In this document: in pieces, positions 46,501 to 55,717 of the stretch
How the letters are laid out: every line of letters starts with the position of its first letter
Numbering within the stretch: the first letter of the stretch is position 1
NCBI GenBank assembly: GCA_037367405.1
Contig: JAZKJV010011400.1
Coordinates: 3,594,501 to 3,658,500, forward strand
Length of the DNA stretch: 64,000 nucleotides
Direction: 5' to 3'
Origin: Ottelia alismoides
Taxonomy: Eukaryota; Streptophyta; Magnoliopsida; Alismatales; Hydrocharitaceae
Notes under the pieces: generated by a model
What the model was told of the DNA's origin: nothing
The model's database searches: none
Seen by the model: the letters and a program-made list of their open reading frames with translations, nothing else
Made by a program: the position numbers and the translations under genes

Positions 46501-49500
46501 CACGGCCCGACGCACCGCCTGCTTTATCGTCGAGGAGACCACATTTTTCGACTTTATGCGGCGATGGATGTGGAACGCATGCTCAGTAGTGGGCTGCAAG
46601 AAGGCATCTTGCGACCCGATGACTACGGATGCGCTCGCAGTTACGCACACTTCATTCTTTTTAAGCAGGCCGTGGTCGAAGGCGAGTCGCGCGAGCAGGC
46701 AATCTTCAAAGAACTCGAACAACGTGCTCTGGCTGCCGATGCCACTGCCGATACAGTCTGCGAGTGGCTGACTGCTCGATTCATTTTGTCGAATCTCCAG
46801 GTAGTCCCGAGTACCGACATCTACGAACCAGCCAGTTGGGACAGTATGTGGCGGCTGTTCGATGTCGACCCCGAAATTGGTTGGGAGATGATACTCAATC
46901 GATTGAGGGCTCGTTGCCAAGACTATTTGCAAGTAGCGCGAAATCCAAGCGGCGAAGAGACGTCGCAGGAATTGGCCAGGTTCAAGCCCATCCCGCCGGA
47001 ACGTTTGCATCAAATTGCCATGTTTGCCCAAAAGGCAACGGCAACTCCCGCCACCGCCGAAACAGACCCAACGCCTGGCCTGATCATTTATGCGACCGAG
47101 TTACGGATCGCTGGTCAGATCGAACAAGCGCGGCAAGTCATGGACCAGTTTCGCGAGAATATTCGCCGCCCAGAGCAGGCTCTGGCGAATCTCGATTACT
47201 TTGCCACGCATGAGCCGGATGATCAACTCTGGAGCATTGTTCAACTTGCCTTGGGTGCCGAAACGCAAGTCAGGCGTAATTGGCTGGTCAATGGTTACGA
47301 ACTACTCGATGTCTTCAGCCAGTCGGATCGTGTATTGCAGCGGCTCTCTAAGGGATATGCTGACCCCGTGTATGTCGAACGCATCTTGGAACTGCTGGAG
47401 CAAAGTCTGCGACTGACATCACAGAGCCAATTAACTGCTCCTGCCATTTATCTTGGTTCACTGGAATCTCGTCGCATGCTGTATATCGGTACTCCCGCAG
47501 ACAGTCCGTGGCAGTACATCGACTTTCCTCCGGCTGGATTAGGTCAGGAAGATGAATTATTGGCGGTCGCTTACCAAGTGTTTCAACATGCACCTCAAGC
47601 AACCGATGCATTTGCGACACGCTTGACTGATAAGGCCGGCGGTCAGGAACCACGGCTGGCCGTGGAGTATCTGCAGGTGGCTGCTTCGATACGGTTTTGG
47701 CAACAGCAAGTGGACCAATCGATTACCGCACTGCAACAGGCAGTTGAGATCGCAGCCAGAGAATCCCTGCCAACCGAGATGATGTTGAGGTTGTTACTGG
47801 TCGATCTTTATCTTCGTACGGACAAAAAGCCCGCTGCTTTATCGGTGATGGAGTCGCTGGTCACTCGCAACCAGCAAGACATGACGCTGCGCGAGTTCGC
47901 TCTGGCCAGGCTAGCCGAATCGCTCGGCCAGCGCGAGAGAGCGGAACAAGCGGTTCGGCGACTGTTGACCGTCCGGTTGGATGTTGACGCCCAGGCTGAA
48001 CTGGCTAACCTGATGCAACGGCTGAACATGCAAGACTTAGCGCATGAATCCATGCGGCGGCTCCGAGCTCGGGCTGGTAATTCGCTGGCTCAATTGCAAA
48101 CTACTTTGGACTACTTCGTCGCTCAGAATCATTCGGAGCAAGCGTTGGAGGTGGCGACGGAGATTCTCAGGCGTACTACTTCTCGAACGCGTAATTCGCG
48201 AACTAGATCCAGTTACTATCGCGCCCAGGCGTTCGATGTCCTCAGGCAGTCTGGCAAACTGACTGAGTGGATAGCCACCTTGGAGACGCGTTATCGCCAT
48301 GCTCCCAAAAGTAGTCGTGTCGCTGCTGAATTGATCGAAGCTTATGAGGCTGCGGATCTGGGTGACAAGGCAGACGCGATACGTACCGAACTGCAATCCA
48401 TAGATACTGGCAAGGCGCGTTCACCTCAACAGCTGCTGAGCACGGCTGTGCGACTGGGATCCAATCGACGAGAGGCTGAGGCCTGCGATGTATGGCTTGA
48501 GTTACTCGCGCGCAAGCCCCGTAGCTTTAACGACGAGAACATCAATCGAATTATCTTTGACTTTGCTCAAGCCAAACGTACCAGCCAATTATTTGAACGG
48601 CTGATGGAAGCTGGAGTAGAAAACATCGCCAGCAGCGTTCTGATCAATGTGTGTAATCGTTGGAAGACTGATGAACAAACCAATGAACAAGCCTATCAAT
48701 TGCTGCTGGCGGTCTTGCAACTGCGCAAGAATATCGACCCATATATGCTCAATGGGTTCTTGGACGTTCATGTTTCCTGGTTTGATCGACAGGAGTTTTT
48801 GGATCGATTGACCGATGTGCTTCTTGAGCATTCTCGTAAAGTGCAGCCTCAGTGGAGCGAGATGCTGAGGTCTGGTCAGGTCCAGCGCGAGGCAGCGTGT
48901 GTGAATTTGTTGACTCGCTGTATCACAGCTTCTGCCAAGAGCGGCAGCGACTTGAGTTGGTTGGAACAAAAGATTCGTTTGCGACTCGAGCAGCAGCCAG
49001 GGTGGATCGAGGGCCAGATTGCCCTGGCCTTGGTCTTAACGACTCAGAATCGATTTGCTCAAGCTCAAGAGCTGCTGGAGCCGTTGGCCGAGGCGACCTT
49101 TGAGCCAAAAGTCGATTGGGAGGTGCTGTGGATTGTTGGTAGCCATATCGATGTCCATCCGCCCATGCAGCCGCTGGCCATGCAGCTGTATCAGCGTGCT
49201 CAGGTGGTGTATTTAGAAAGCGGGGTGTCGGGTTTCAGGTTGAAAGAGACCTTTATCCAGCGGGCTACTCACCTGGCACTTGCACTGAGACGCCCAGAAG
49301 AAGCCAGGCGGTTCTTGGTAGAAATCTTGGATCAATTCGTTTCGACGTATGCTTATGAAAAGTCCAGCCATTGGACGTCGTCGGAACATGAGAACTTGGA
49401 AAGTCTGGCCGATGCGCTCGATTTTTTAGTCGAGAATGGTTTTCCGGAAGACGCCACGCGGTTGTTGAGCCGGTTGGATCTACCGGCCAGTTCTGCTAAC

Positions 49501-52500
49501 GCGGACGACAACCGTCTGACGCAGTTTCAAGTACGAGTCGAAGCTATTCGCGATGGTGTGCGTACGAGGGGGGAAGAGGCTCTGCTGAAAACGCTGCTGC
49601 GTTGGCCGACCACGGAGAGCTCCGATATCGAGCAGGTTGTTGACCTGGCAGTCTACTGCGACGCGTTGGCACCACATATACCGAGGATCCGCTCAGTATG
49701 GCTTGAGGTTTTTCAGCAGGCTGAATCATTACCAGATGGATCGCAGCGTCTTGTGTCGTTACGAGAGCAACTGGAGAGTTTGCGAACCGCTCGACCAAAG
49801 GACTATAGTGTTGCCGTTGCGCACGCTATCGCTGTCAGTCAGCCAGAGTCGTATGACGAGCTTCTCAAATGTTTGCAGCAACCGTCGGCCGCTTTGGCAT
49901 TGGAAGATAAACAGAAACGTAGTGTGTACTTAGCGCAAGCGGCTGCTTTCTTGCGCTGGCAGGAACTCCATTTTCGTCGCTCGTCGCCCGTCGATGTCCT
50001 GCCACTGTTAGCATGGTTGAAACAGCATTCGGTCTCTTGGGATGCATGGCTGCGAACGGGCGTCTATGGGGAACTGGTCAGACACTGTTTGCAACAGTCC
50101 GATCATGATGCGCTAGAAAAAGTGTGGCGCGAGTTTTCAGCTTTACCGGATCAATCCATTGAGCTCTATTTGAAATGGGCCCATCTGGCCGTAGAGTTGG
50201 GCAGCCCTCAAGTGGCGCAGTGGTGTGCATCGCACGCAGCGGGCATTTGGCGTGACCAGCTAAAGGACTCGCAGGAGCCGGAAACGTTGGGCGCCTTGTT
50301 AGGGAATGAACGCGAAAATGAGTTTGAGCCGGTTGAGTACGCGATGCTTGAAGGGCTGATTGAGTTAGATAAACAGTGGACGCGTCGCGGTTTTGATCCA
50401 GCCTTGGCTTATACATGGTTGACTGATTGGCAAATTGGGGATCACGTCATGCTTCAGCCGCTGATGACCCAGTCGCTGAATGAGCCTCAGCGGCTCTATC
50501 GCAGTGTCTTCGATCTTCTGGCCAGGCGTGCGCAGGCCATTGGTCAGACTGAGCAGTTGATAACTGGAGTGCAATCGGTCGCAAGCAACCCGCGATGGCC
50601 GCCTGGTAACCTCTCCCACAAGGCATTAATCGCGATCGCGCTGTTTCGCGGCGGTCAGCCGCAACCTGGGCTGCAGGTCTTGAAGTCGATTGAGGCGAGG
50701 GCCATGGAAGGGCTGCCGATAAAGGTCATGGCACATGCGATTGAAATTGGTTTAGAGGACGTTGCGAACCGGGCTGATATGTTGGCTTTCGCCTTGGACT
50801 ACTTGGGTACTATCGAGCCCAAGCTATCTGAGCAGTCGTCTGAGGTTCGACCCTTGGCACGGCTGGTTCGGCAATTGGCAAGCCAAGGACAGTTCGTACC
50901 CGAGTTGAAGGAACGATCGATTACGATTGAGAGGATCGTTAACAAATATGAAACTGGGCAGCATTATTACTTGGAGAGCCAATGGCAAGCAGCCAATGAA
51001 GAAATGGCTAGGACATTTATAGAGCAAGGAGACGTGGCTCGAGCGCTGGAGTGCTTGTTGGTGCGCGACGGGCTCTTGGATGATAGCGAATCCTCTAGCA
51101 GCGATCCCTTGAGTGCTTACCTACTGAAGAGACTTGCAAGCTACCACGACTTGCGCGACGCTTATCAACGGCTTAGCCAATGGACGCTGCCAGGTGAAGG
51201 TGGTTTGAGAGTGTTGGCTGCTATCTATGTAGCGGAGCCGACACCTGCTTGGGAAACAGGTGCTCCCCTGGAATCTGAGCTTGTATCCAATGTCCGTCTA
51301 TTGGCTTTGATGGCTCAGCAGTTAGGTTTGGCCGATGAGTTGTTAGGGCGATTTGGCAAAGCTCTGGAAGACCAGCGACCCGATGCAGCGATGGCTATGG
51401 CGACGATTTTGGCAACTTGGGGTCGGCCACTGCCAGACGATTTGGTGACCCAAGTAATAGAAGCGATCAAGCAGATGGTGGATAAACCGGGTGCAGGCTT
51501 GTGTTGTCGACGCCCTTTGTTATTGCTGCAGTTGGCCAAATCGCTAGTCGCGCAAAATCGTCAGGACGCCGCTTGGCAGCGAATCGAGCCTGAACTGGCA
51601 CGGCTAGAGTTTCTTGAGGAACAGAGCTTTCTGAATCCATGGTTTCGCGAATGTTTAGCGCATGGTCAATCACGATCCATTCAGTCACCTGGCGAGGAAT
51701 CCTTGCAGCTTGATTTTATTCGTACGTTACCACTTGAATCCAATAGCCTAAACTCTGGCAGTAAACCAGCGAACTGGACAGTGGTCGGCGACGATTCGTT
51801 TCAGGTCATTGGGGGTTCCGAGCAAGAAATCCTGTACATGCGGCAACCGTTGCAGGGCAATTTCGTTTTCGAGTTTGAATCGCAGTGGCATCCATACTCC
51901 ACGGTGATTCTGGTAGCGGGTGGAATCCGTTTCTGGACAGTTGGGGAAGCCCCCCGGCATTTTTATATCGAGAGTTTGGATGCCAGCGACCACGTGGCGG
52001 TCTTGATTCCGAAGCCCAAGGATGAATGGCTGAAACATCGCTTGGTGGCCGAAGATCAAACGCTCAGCTACTACGTCGATGATTTGCTGATCTATCACGA
52101 GCCTCGTAGTCCGCAGCCGCTCTGGCTGGGTTTTGGAACGAGCCAATACCATGATGTGAGTATTCGAGGGATCAAGCTCGGTGGACAGCCTGCAATTGCC
52201 AAGGCCGTTGATCTGCTGCAGGCTGATACGCTGCGTGGTTGGTTTAGCCCGATGTACTATTCGCCCATTCCGAGCAGTCGGCTCAGCCGGCCGCCCACGG
52301 ATTCAGTGGCGTCAGAGGTCAGCTATCAGGAAGGCACAAACAAGATTCAGTTACCGAGCCTGGCTTGGTCGGTTAAGAATGGAGAACTGGTCAGTGGTAC
52401 TGAGATCAGTGGTGGACCAGGCGAGCAATCGGTCTTGCATTATCATCGGCCGTTATTGCCTCAAGAGAGTGTTGAGTACGAGTTCTATTATGAACCTGGA

Positions 52501-52836
52501 AAGTTCGAGGCGCATCCCAGTTTAGGACGTACGGTCTTTCTGTTGGACCCCTCGGGCATCCAGTTTCACTGGCTGACCGACCTTATGTCGGACTTTGGGC
52601 TACCGGCAGATAATCGAGTGATCGCAAAATCTTCTCAGCCGCTACCGCTTCTCGCCAATCAATGGAACAAACTGGTTTTGGAGTTGGGGCAAGACAAAGT
52701 AGTAATCAGCGTTAACGGCCAACCAGTTTTAGAATCGTTCATCGACTGTACCCGGCGCGATTCACGCTTTGGCCTCTTCCACTATCGCGACCAAAGCCAA
52801 GTCCGAGTCAGAAACCTGCGTCACACACTCCCCTGA
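43570..52836 (+). CDS. Giant secreted TPR protein with C-terminal beta-sandwich modules (DUF1583-like), paralogue 2
   Basis: 3088 residues; the ATG overlaps the stop of paralogue 1 (ATGA), so translation is coupled. The signal peptide is MRSLTHQALLFVGLNLALAP, ending LLAQ. It aligns with paralogue 1 over its full length: KRPSTGTALDR against KRPATGTALDR, GLLQLQRSEDAQAV against GLLQLQRGEDAQAV, VADLLR, YREYLGEYLHQLKR against HKEYLGEYLHQLNR, LYLRSNRLDQLI, and the C-terminal NFVFEFESQW, YEFYYEPGKFEAHPSLGRT and RFGLFHYR. TPR helices fill residues 30-2700 and strand-rich modules the last 370. The pair arose by tandem duplication and was probably kept to form a heteromer in the periplasm or envelope. 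No enzyme motif is visible. Confidence 0.88.
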   Translation: MRSLTHQALLFVGLNLALAPLLAQSTIQSAAQPALQADEPADDQVEKVAAEKFLALLLKRPSTGTALDRVLSYHIQQGSIDRLIQELTDQATQAGDQQAGHTWFVVGLLQLQRSEDAQAVLSLSKASELLPSNALCAFHYGQALLLVGDTERAVTAFRSAIDRRPAKSDYLNIARELGKLYQRMGRAEDALQIWNQLETAFPNDEAVRQRIASALVEEGDLAGGLKRYEELARTAKSESDRLNAALEVSNLHGQLGHKSQALEQLQQVLNQLRPGSYLYEETWRRIERHYLSSGDYPGLTDYYRAWLTKQPHDLPAQMRLARVLSLQGQSDQAIEQLLAALKLAPTDVALRQVLIDAYVAARRFREAAAQYEVLLAGDNQHPDYLVKYGRILLSDSQLPEAERQQAAAAVWKRLLTLRPGQAETNSQVADLLREARLTDEAIHYYRQAIDLSPEEPKYREYLGEYLHQLKRTDEALTVWRSLAVGELRTLDNLVYLAEILYQFDQQAEALKVMQEACEHQPRISHRLRYIQWLQQSQQYALAEQQIQLARAEADNAEDQAKVLAAAVETYKLARQLPEKITQLRTAVEASPGDINLWRELAMLYDAANQPYEAWRSIERCVAINSQSVEILDLAARLSQKAGQLAGAIDIRQRLVAADPRFRSAHLQSLAELYATTGQNAVALQTSQEMLVSSGGSLEGFRAHIDLCERLGERQKKADALRHCWQRHPRNELALTWLASHLADEFKTEQAIELFWKLLETTGTDAGRRQAVERLTDLYLRSNRLDQLISRLEIRGREQNDRLVTAELISAAYRAAGDLGLARQTLELAMQDSEPSLELIQQFISLCQQSGDLDRAIEMQREFLRQVPDSDSWQMLASLLTQAGQIDEAEEIWLANLNIRGSSAELLRQMEQLGKLGETERANALAAAWLERQPQAWEVRTCRMLLNAADEDWEAAADDAHALLSLNLPSSTPTSDPRHGPTHRLLYRRGDHIFRLYAAMDVERMLSSGLQEGILRPDDYGCARSYAHFILFKQAVVEGESREQAIFKELEQRALAADATADTVCEWLTARFILSNLQVVPSTDIYEPASWDSMWRLFDVDPEIGWEMILNRLRARCQDYLQVARNPSGEETSQELARFKPIPPERLHQIAMFAQKATATPATAETDPTPGLIIYATELRIAGQIEQARQVMDQFRENIRRPEQALANLDYFATHEPDDQLWSIVQLALGAETQVRRNWLVNGYELLDVFSQSDRVLQRLSKGYADPVYVERILELLEQSLRLTSQSQLTAPAIYLGSLESRRMLYIGTPADSPWQYIDFPPAGLGQEDELLAVAYQVFQHAPQATDAFATRLTDKAGGQEPRLAVEYLQVAASIRFWQQQVDQSITALQQAVEIAARESLPTEMMLRLLLVDLYLRTDKKPAALSVMESLVTRNQQDMTLREFALARLAESLGQRERAEQAVRRLLTVRLDVDAQAELANLMQRLNMQDLAHESMRRLRARAGNSLAQLQTTLDYFVAQNHSEQALEVATEILRRTTSRTRNSRTRSSYYRAQAFDVLRQSGKLTEWIATLETRYRHAPKSSRVAAELIEAYEAADLGDKADAIRTELQSIDTGKARSPQQLLSTAVRLGSNRREAEACDVWLELLARKPRSFNDENINRIIFDFAQAKRTSQLFERLMEAGVENIASSVLINVCNRWKTDEQTNEQAYQLLLAVLQLRKNIDPYMLNGFLDVHVSWFDRQEFLDRLTDVLLEHSRKVQPQWSEMLRSGQVQREAACVNLLTRCITASAKSGSDLSWLEQKIRLRLEQQPGWIEGQIALALVLTTQNRFAQAQELLEPLAEATFEPKVDWEVLWIVGSHIDVHPPMQPLAMQLYQRAQVVYLESGVSGFRLKETFIQRATHLALALRRPEEARRFLVEILDQFVSTYAYEKSSHWTSSEHENLESLADALDFLVENGFPEDATRLLSRLDLPASSANADDNRLTQFQVRVEAIRDGVRTRGEEALLKTLLRWPTTESSDIEQVVDLAVYCDALAPHIPRIRSVWLEVFQQAESLPDGSQRLVSLREQLESLRTARPKDYSVAVAHAIAVSQPESYDELLKCLQQPSAALALEDKQKRSVYLAQAAAFLRWQELHFRRSSPVDVLPLLAWLKQHSVSWDAWLRTGVYGELVRHCLQQSDHDALEKVWREFSALPDQSIELYLKWAHLAVELGSPQVAQWCASHAAGIWRDQLKDSQEPETLGALLGNERENEFEPVEYAMLEGLIELDKQWTRRGFDPALAYTWLTDWQIGDHVMLQPLMTQSLNEPQRLYRSVFDLLARRAQAIGQTEQLITGVQSVASNPRWPPGNLSHKALIAIALFRGGQPQPGLQVLKSIEARAMEGLPIKVMAHAIEIGLEDVANRADMLAFALDYLGTIEPKLSEQSSEVRPLARLVRQLASQGQFVPELKERSITIERIVNKYETGQHYYLESQWQAANEEMARTFIEQGDVARALECLLVRDGLLDDSESSSSDPLSAYLLKRLASYHDLRDAYQRLSQWTLPGEGGLRVLAAIYVAEPTPAWETGAPLESELVSNVRLLALMAQQLGLADELLGRFGKALEDQRPDAAMAMATILATWGRPLPDDLVTQVIEAIKQMVDKPGAGLCCRRPLLLLQLAKSLVAQNRQDAAWQRIEPELARLEFLEEQSFLNPWFRECLAHGQSRSIQSPGEESLQLDFIRTLPLESNSLNSGSKPANWTVVGDDSFQVIGGSEQEILYMRQPLQGNFVFEFESQWHPYSTVILVAGGIRFWTVGEAPRHFYIESLDASDHVAVLIPKPKDEWLKHRLVAEDQTLSYYVDDLLIYHEPRSPQPLWLGFGTSQYHDVSIRGIKLGGQPAIAKAVDLLQADTLRGWFSPMYYSPIPSSRLSRPPTDSVASEVSYQEGTNKIQLPSLAWSVKNGELVSGTEISGGPGEQSVLHYHRPLLPQESVEYEFYYEPGKFEAHPSLGRTVFLLDPSGIQFHWLTDLMSDFGLPADNRVIAKSSQPLPLLANQWNKLVLELGQDKVVISVNGQPVLESFIDCTRRDSRFGLFHYRDQSQVRVRNLRHTLP

Positions 52837-52844
52837 CTCGCACG

Positions 52845-53440
52845 CACAGTCTGTCCCCGCTCGTCGCCCTTTGCTATCAATCCCCGGCCGCGCCGGCCTG
52901 CGCGGGTCTGTCCCCAATCTCTCCGGGAAGACGAGTAACGCTGGGCTCTCTTCTTTCACCATCCTTGCAATCGCTCGCTTTGCTGAGCCCGTGGAGTCCG
53001 TCCCGTCTATTCGCTCGTGCGCTCCGACTCCTTTCAATAGCTTTTGCTAGCTATCGCTCGTCCCGAGCAGGGTCTGTCCCCGTCTCCTTTTGCTAGCTAT
53101 CGCTCGTCCCGAGCAGGGTCTGTCCCCGTCAAATCAGTTTTGCTAGCAAACCACCTCCCCTTTCCGATCGCGCGGGGTCTGTCCCCCACGCTTTGTTTAT
53201 TGCTAGCAATTCATAGCTACGCTCCGCATGCACAGGGTGTGTCCCCACTCCTTTTTGCTAGCTATCGCTGGCCGGCAATACCAGCAACCCGCTGATGCCG
53301 TTGTGCTTTGCTAGCAATCCTTCGCTACGCTTCATTCACGCAGGGTCTGTCCCCACGCTCTTTTGCTGGCAAAGCATTACCCCTTTCCGATCACACAGGG
53401 TGTGTCCCCACGCTCTTTTGTTAGCTATCGATCGAGGGCA
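52845..53440 (+). repeat. Family C degenerate array, about 9 units with period near 55 bp
   Basis: The core GGGTCTGTCCCC (variants GGGTGTGTCCCC and AGTCTGTCCCC) recurs near 52846, 52904, 53069, 53117, 53173, 53234, 53342 and 53397, with degraded copies between. Each is followed by a stretch with TTTTGCTAGC or the palindrome TTGCTAGCAA. Core spacings of 48, 56, 61, 108 and 55 bp are irregular. The array starts right after the stop of TPR paralogue 2 and ends about 320 bp before the transposase-like gene. The rest of the gap 52837-53766 (53441-53752) holds small GC hairpins and probably the transposase promoter; no gene is seen. Confidence 0.85.
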
Positions 53441-53752
53441 ATGCATGCAAATGATGGAGAGCCTGTTTGTGAAGATCTGCAAGATTCTTCAAAAACTTCT
53501 CTCCGCTCCAAACTCGCTTTTCCCTGGTGTTTAGCCACCTTTGGCCTGCTGGCCACCCTTCGGGGGCCCTTGAAGCATTCCTTATCTATAAAGGTTGGCA
53601 GATGCTGCTCTCGGTCCGCTGTGGGTGACTGGTCGCTCCCTTTGGGGCGTGTGACCTGTCTGACCGCTTCCTTGATCGCTGCAGTCGCTGCCCCCCAGGG
53701 GCCGAGGCTGCGCTGGTGTGGCTTTCGGCAAAGGTAACGCTAGCAACGGCTT

Positions 53753-53760
53753 AAGGAGGA
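53753..53760 (+). promoter_or_regulatory. Shine-Dalgarno AAGGAGGA for the transposase-like gene
   Basis: AAGGAGGA touches ATG 53761 directly and lies 6 nt before ATG 53767, so it sets the start at 53767. It is the strongest ribosome site in the window, unlike the weak sites of most neighbours. Confidence 0.75.
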
Positions 53761-53766
53761 ATGACC

Positions 53767-55326
53767 ATGGCCCGAGTTGCTCGTAAGGAAATCTTTAGTC
53801 CCGATGAAGTAGCCACTGTCCACGTCACCAATCGCTGCGTCCGCGGCGAGTACCTGATGGGCTACGACAAGAAAACCGGCAAAGATCACTCGCACCGCAA
53901 ACGTTGGTTTCGCCGCGGCTCCAAGCTGGCCGCGCGCTACTTTGGCATCGACCTGATCGAACATGCCATCATGGATAACCACTTCCATATGATCCTCCGG
54001 TCGCGGCCCGACATCGTCAAATGCTGGAGCGATAAAGAAGCGGCTCGACGCTGGCTGCTCCTGTACCCCAAACGCCGCAAGAAAGACGGCACCCCCAAGG
54101 TACCAACCAAAGCTGAGATCAAAGCCTTGGTCAACAACAAGGAGAAGCTGGCCGAGATCCGCCGGCGCCTGAGCAACATCTCGTGGTTTGTGCGCAAGAT
54201 CTGCCAATCGATCGCCCAGCGAGCCAACCTGGAAGGTCCCGGCTGGGGCAAGTTCTGGGACACTCGCTTCAAGAGCATTCTTCTGCTGGATGCAGAGGCG
54301 GTCCTGGCCTGTTCGCTGTACATCAACCTCAACCCGATCCGGGCTGTGATGGTTTATGAACTGGAGAAGAGCCGTTTCGCCTCGGTGCAGGCTCGCGTGC
54401 GCGACATGCTGGCTTCCCTTAAGCAAGCGGAAAGCCAAGCTGCGGAGGCTGGCCAATTGGATGATTCGTTGCCCGAGGATGATGCGGTTCGTGCACAGCG
54501 CGAAGAGGATCGCCGTCTGGTGGAAGCTGTCCTGGCTGGCAACTACGAGAGCCTGGAAAAGCAGGAAAGGAACGACAGCGCTTATCCTGCACCACGAGCC
54601 GAGCTAGAAGTGAAGCGGCCTGGTAGTGTGCAAGAGCTGGCTGACATGCTCACGACGCGGCTGGAAGAGATGTGCCAGGCCAACGCCAGGCAGATGGATG
54701 CAGAAGATGAAGATGACGATGACGAGGACGAAGACGAAGATGATGAAGCTGCTCATGAGCGTGAGTCACCGGAGATCACGCGTCTGCGCGGAGAGCCGCC
54801 TGAGCCTTGGCGGCTGGGTGGTTACCTGGCGCCGTTTTCGGTCAACCCTTCGCACATTCCCAGCCTGGCTTATCCCAGCCGCAGTCATCAGCGCTGCAGC
54901 GACCGGGGTTATCTGGAGATGAGCTTTGGTCATTACCTGGAGATACTGGACTGGTGTGCGCGGCAGATTCGCAAAGACAAACGCGGCTTTACGCCAGCCG
55001 ACACACCGCCGCTGATCAAGCGGCTGGGGATCAGCGAAGAGGCGTGGCTGGAACTGGTCAATAACTTCGGCGAGCTCTTTAGCGTGGTGGCCGGTATGCC
55101 TGCCTCGATCGAAGCGCACCAGGCCGCTCGAGGCCGACGCTTTCACTTGCCCCAAGCCACCCGAGCCATGCTGACGCCAGAGACTCCAGAATCATCCGAG
55201 GCCGCTGGCAGCAGCGACCAACCGGCGGCCACCAAGGGCGAGCTAGCGCTCGCCGCGCAATCACCGGGCTCCTCAGGCTCCCTTGGCTCACCGCCAGGCA
55301 AGCGAGCCAAGCCTGCGAGCCCCTAA
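53767..55326 (+). CDS. Y1/REP-associated transposase-like protein with long C-terminal extension
   Basis: 519 residues. The N-terminal 200 match the transposase IS200/RAYT fold: VHVTNRCVRGEYLMG, the HUH-type metal site H72-x-H74 in MDNHFHMIL, FWDTRFKS and YINLNPIRAVMV. In the helix where these enzymes usually have the nucleophilic Tyr, this protein reads NISWFVRKICQSIAQRAN with no Tyr; Y185 in LYINLNP is the nearest candidate. I recall a widespread family with this same WF-x-R-x5-IA-RAN pattern. The C-terminal 300 residues are not part of the usual domain and hold an acidic run (about 316-336, nearly all Asp/Glu). It is flanked by family C repeats on both sides, as expected for REP-type systems. 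A single-strand hairpin nicking or joining role is inferred. Confidence 0.82.
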   Translation: MARVARKEIFSPDEVATVHVTNRCVRGEYLMGYDKKTGKDHSHRKRWFRRGSKLAARYFGIDLIEHAIMDNHFHMILRSRPDIVKCWSDKEAARRWLLLYPKRRKKDGTPKVPTKAEIKALVNNKEKLAEIRRRLSNISWFVRKICQSIAQRANLEGPGWGKFWDTRFKSILLLDAEAVLACSLYINLNPIRAVMVYELEKSRFASVQARVRDMLASLKQAESQAAEAGQLDDSLPEDDAVRAQREEDRRLVEAVLAGNYESLEKQERNDSAYPAPRAELEVKRPGSVQELADMLTTRLEEMCQANARQMDAEDEDDDDEDEDEDDEAAHERESPEITRLRGEPPEPWRLGGYLAPFSVNPSHIPSLAYPSRSHQRCSDRGYLEMSFGHYLEILDWCARQIRKDKRGFTPADTPPLIKRLGISEEAWLELVNNFGELFSVVAGMPASIEAHQAARGRRFHLPQATRAMLTPETPESSEAAGSSDQPAATKGELALAAQSPGSSGSLGSPPGKRAKPASP

Positions 55327-55715
55327 AGCAGCGCAGGCTGCCGGGTAGCGAAGGCTACTAACCCAAAAACCCTCATCTCTTAACTCATGGCCGCCTGAAA
55401 GAGAGGCGAGCCACTTGAGAAGACAAACCTGCAGCTAGCAGGTCAGGCTCACGGTCTGCGCGGATGAGGGGCAAAACGGTCACCAGCAGGTGGCGCGACG
55501 CGCAGAAATTCTCAAAACGGCTGCCGACTGGGCGTAAACGCCCCATGATCTAGGCATCGGCCAGCGCCAGAGGCCATGGCGGAAGAAAAATCGACCGCAA
55601 GCTCCGCCGAAGCTAGGCCTGCGAGGCTCGAAAACCCCAGGAAAAACCAATGGGGACAGACCCCGCGCGTTGGCAACCGCGGGGAGGCGGGAGGCGGAAT
55701 GAGCGGGGTGTGTCC
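55327..55715. other. Non-coding tail of the transposase-like unit
   Basis: About 390 bp without a credible gene. It holds small palindromes: CCTGCAGCTAGCAGG near 55430-55445, which has the GCTAGC also seen in the family C array, and GGGCGTAAACGCCC at 55530-55543. Two family C cores follow (separate entry). The region could be the 3' end of the mobile unit or a structured RNA. Confidence 0.5.
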
Positions 55716-55717
55716 CT
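55651..55717. repeat. Family C cores in opposite orientations, right of the transposase-like gene
   Basis: TGGGGACAGACCCC at 55651-55664 is the reverse complement of the array core. GCGGGGTGTGTCCCT at 55703-55717 is in the same orientation as the array. Together they form a head-to-head pair about 40 bp apart, as in BIME-like arrangements. The second copy overlaps the stop codon (55716-55718) of the next gene. Confidence 0.8.

Noticed and set aside
34019..52836. TPR giants as non-ribosomal or polyketide synthases because of size
   Set aside because: No adenylation, condensation, KS or carrier motif is present; helices are TPR-type throughout.
52845..53440. CRISPR array
   Set aside because: Unit spacing is irregular (48-108 bp), the repeats are degenerate and similar throughout rather than repeat plus unique spacer, and no cas gene is nearby.
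53740..54456. 238-residue minus-strand open frame
   Set aside because: It is antisense to the conserved transposase-like domain.
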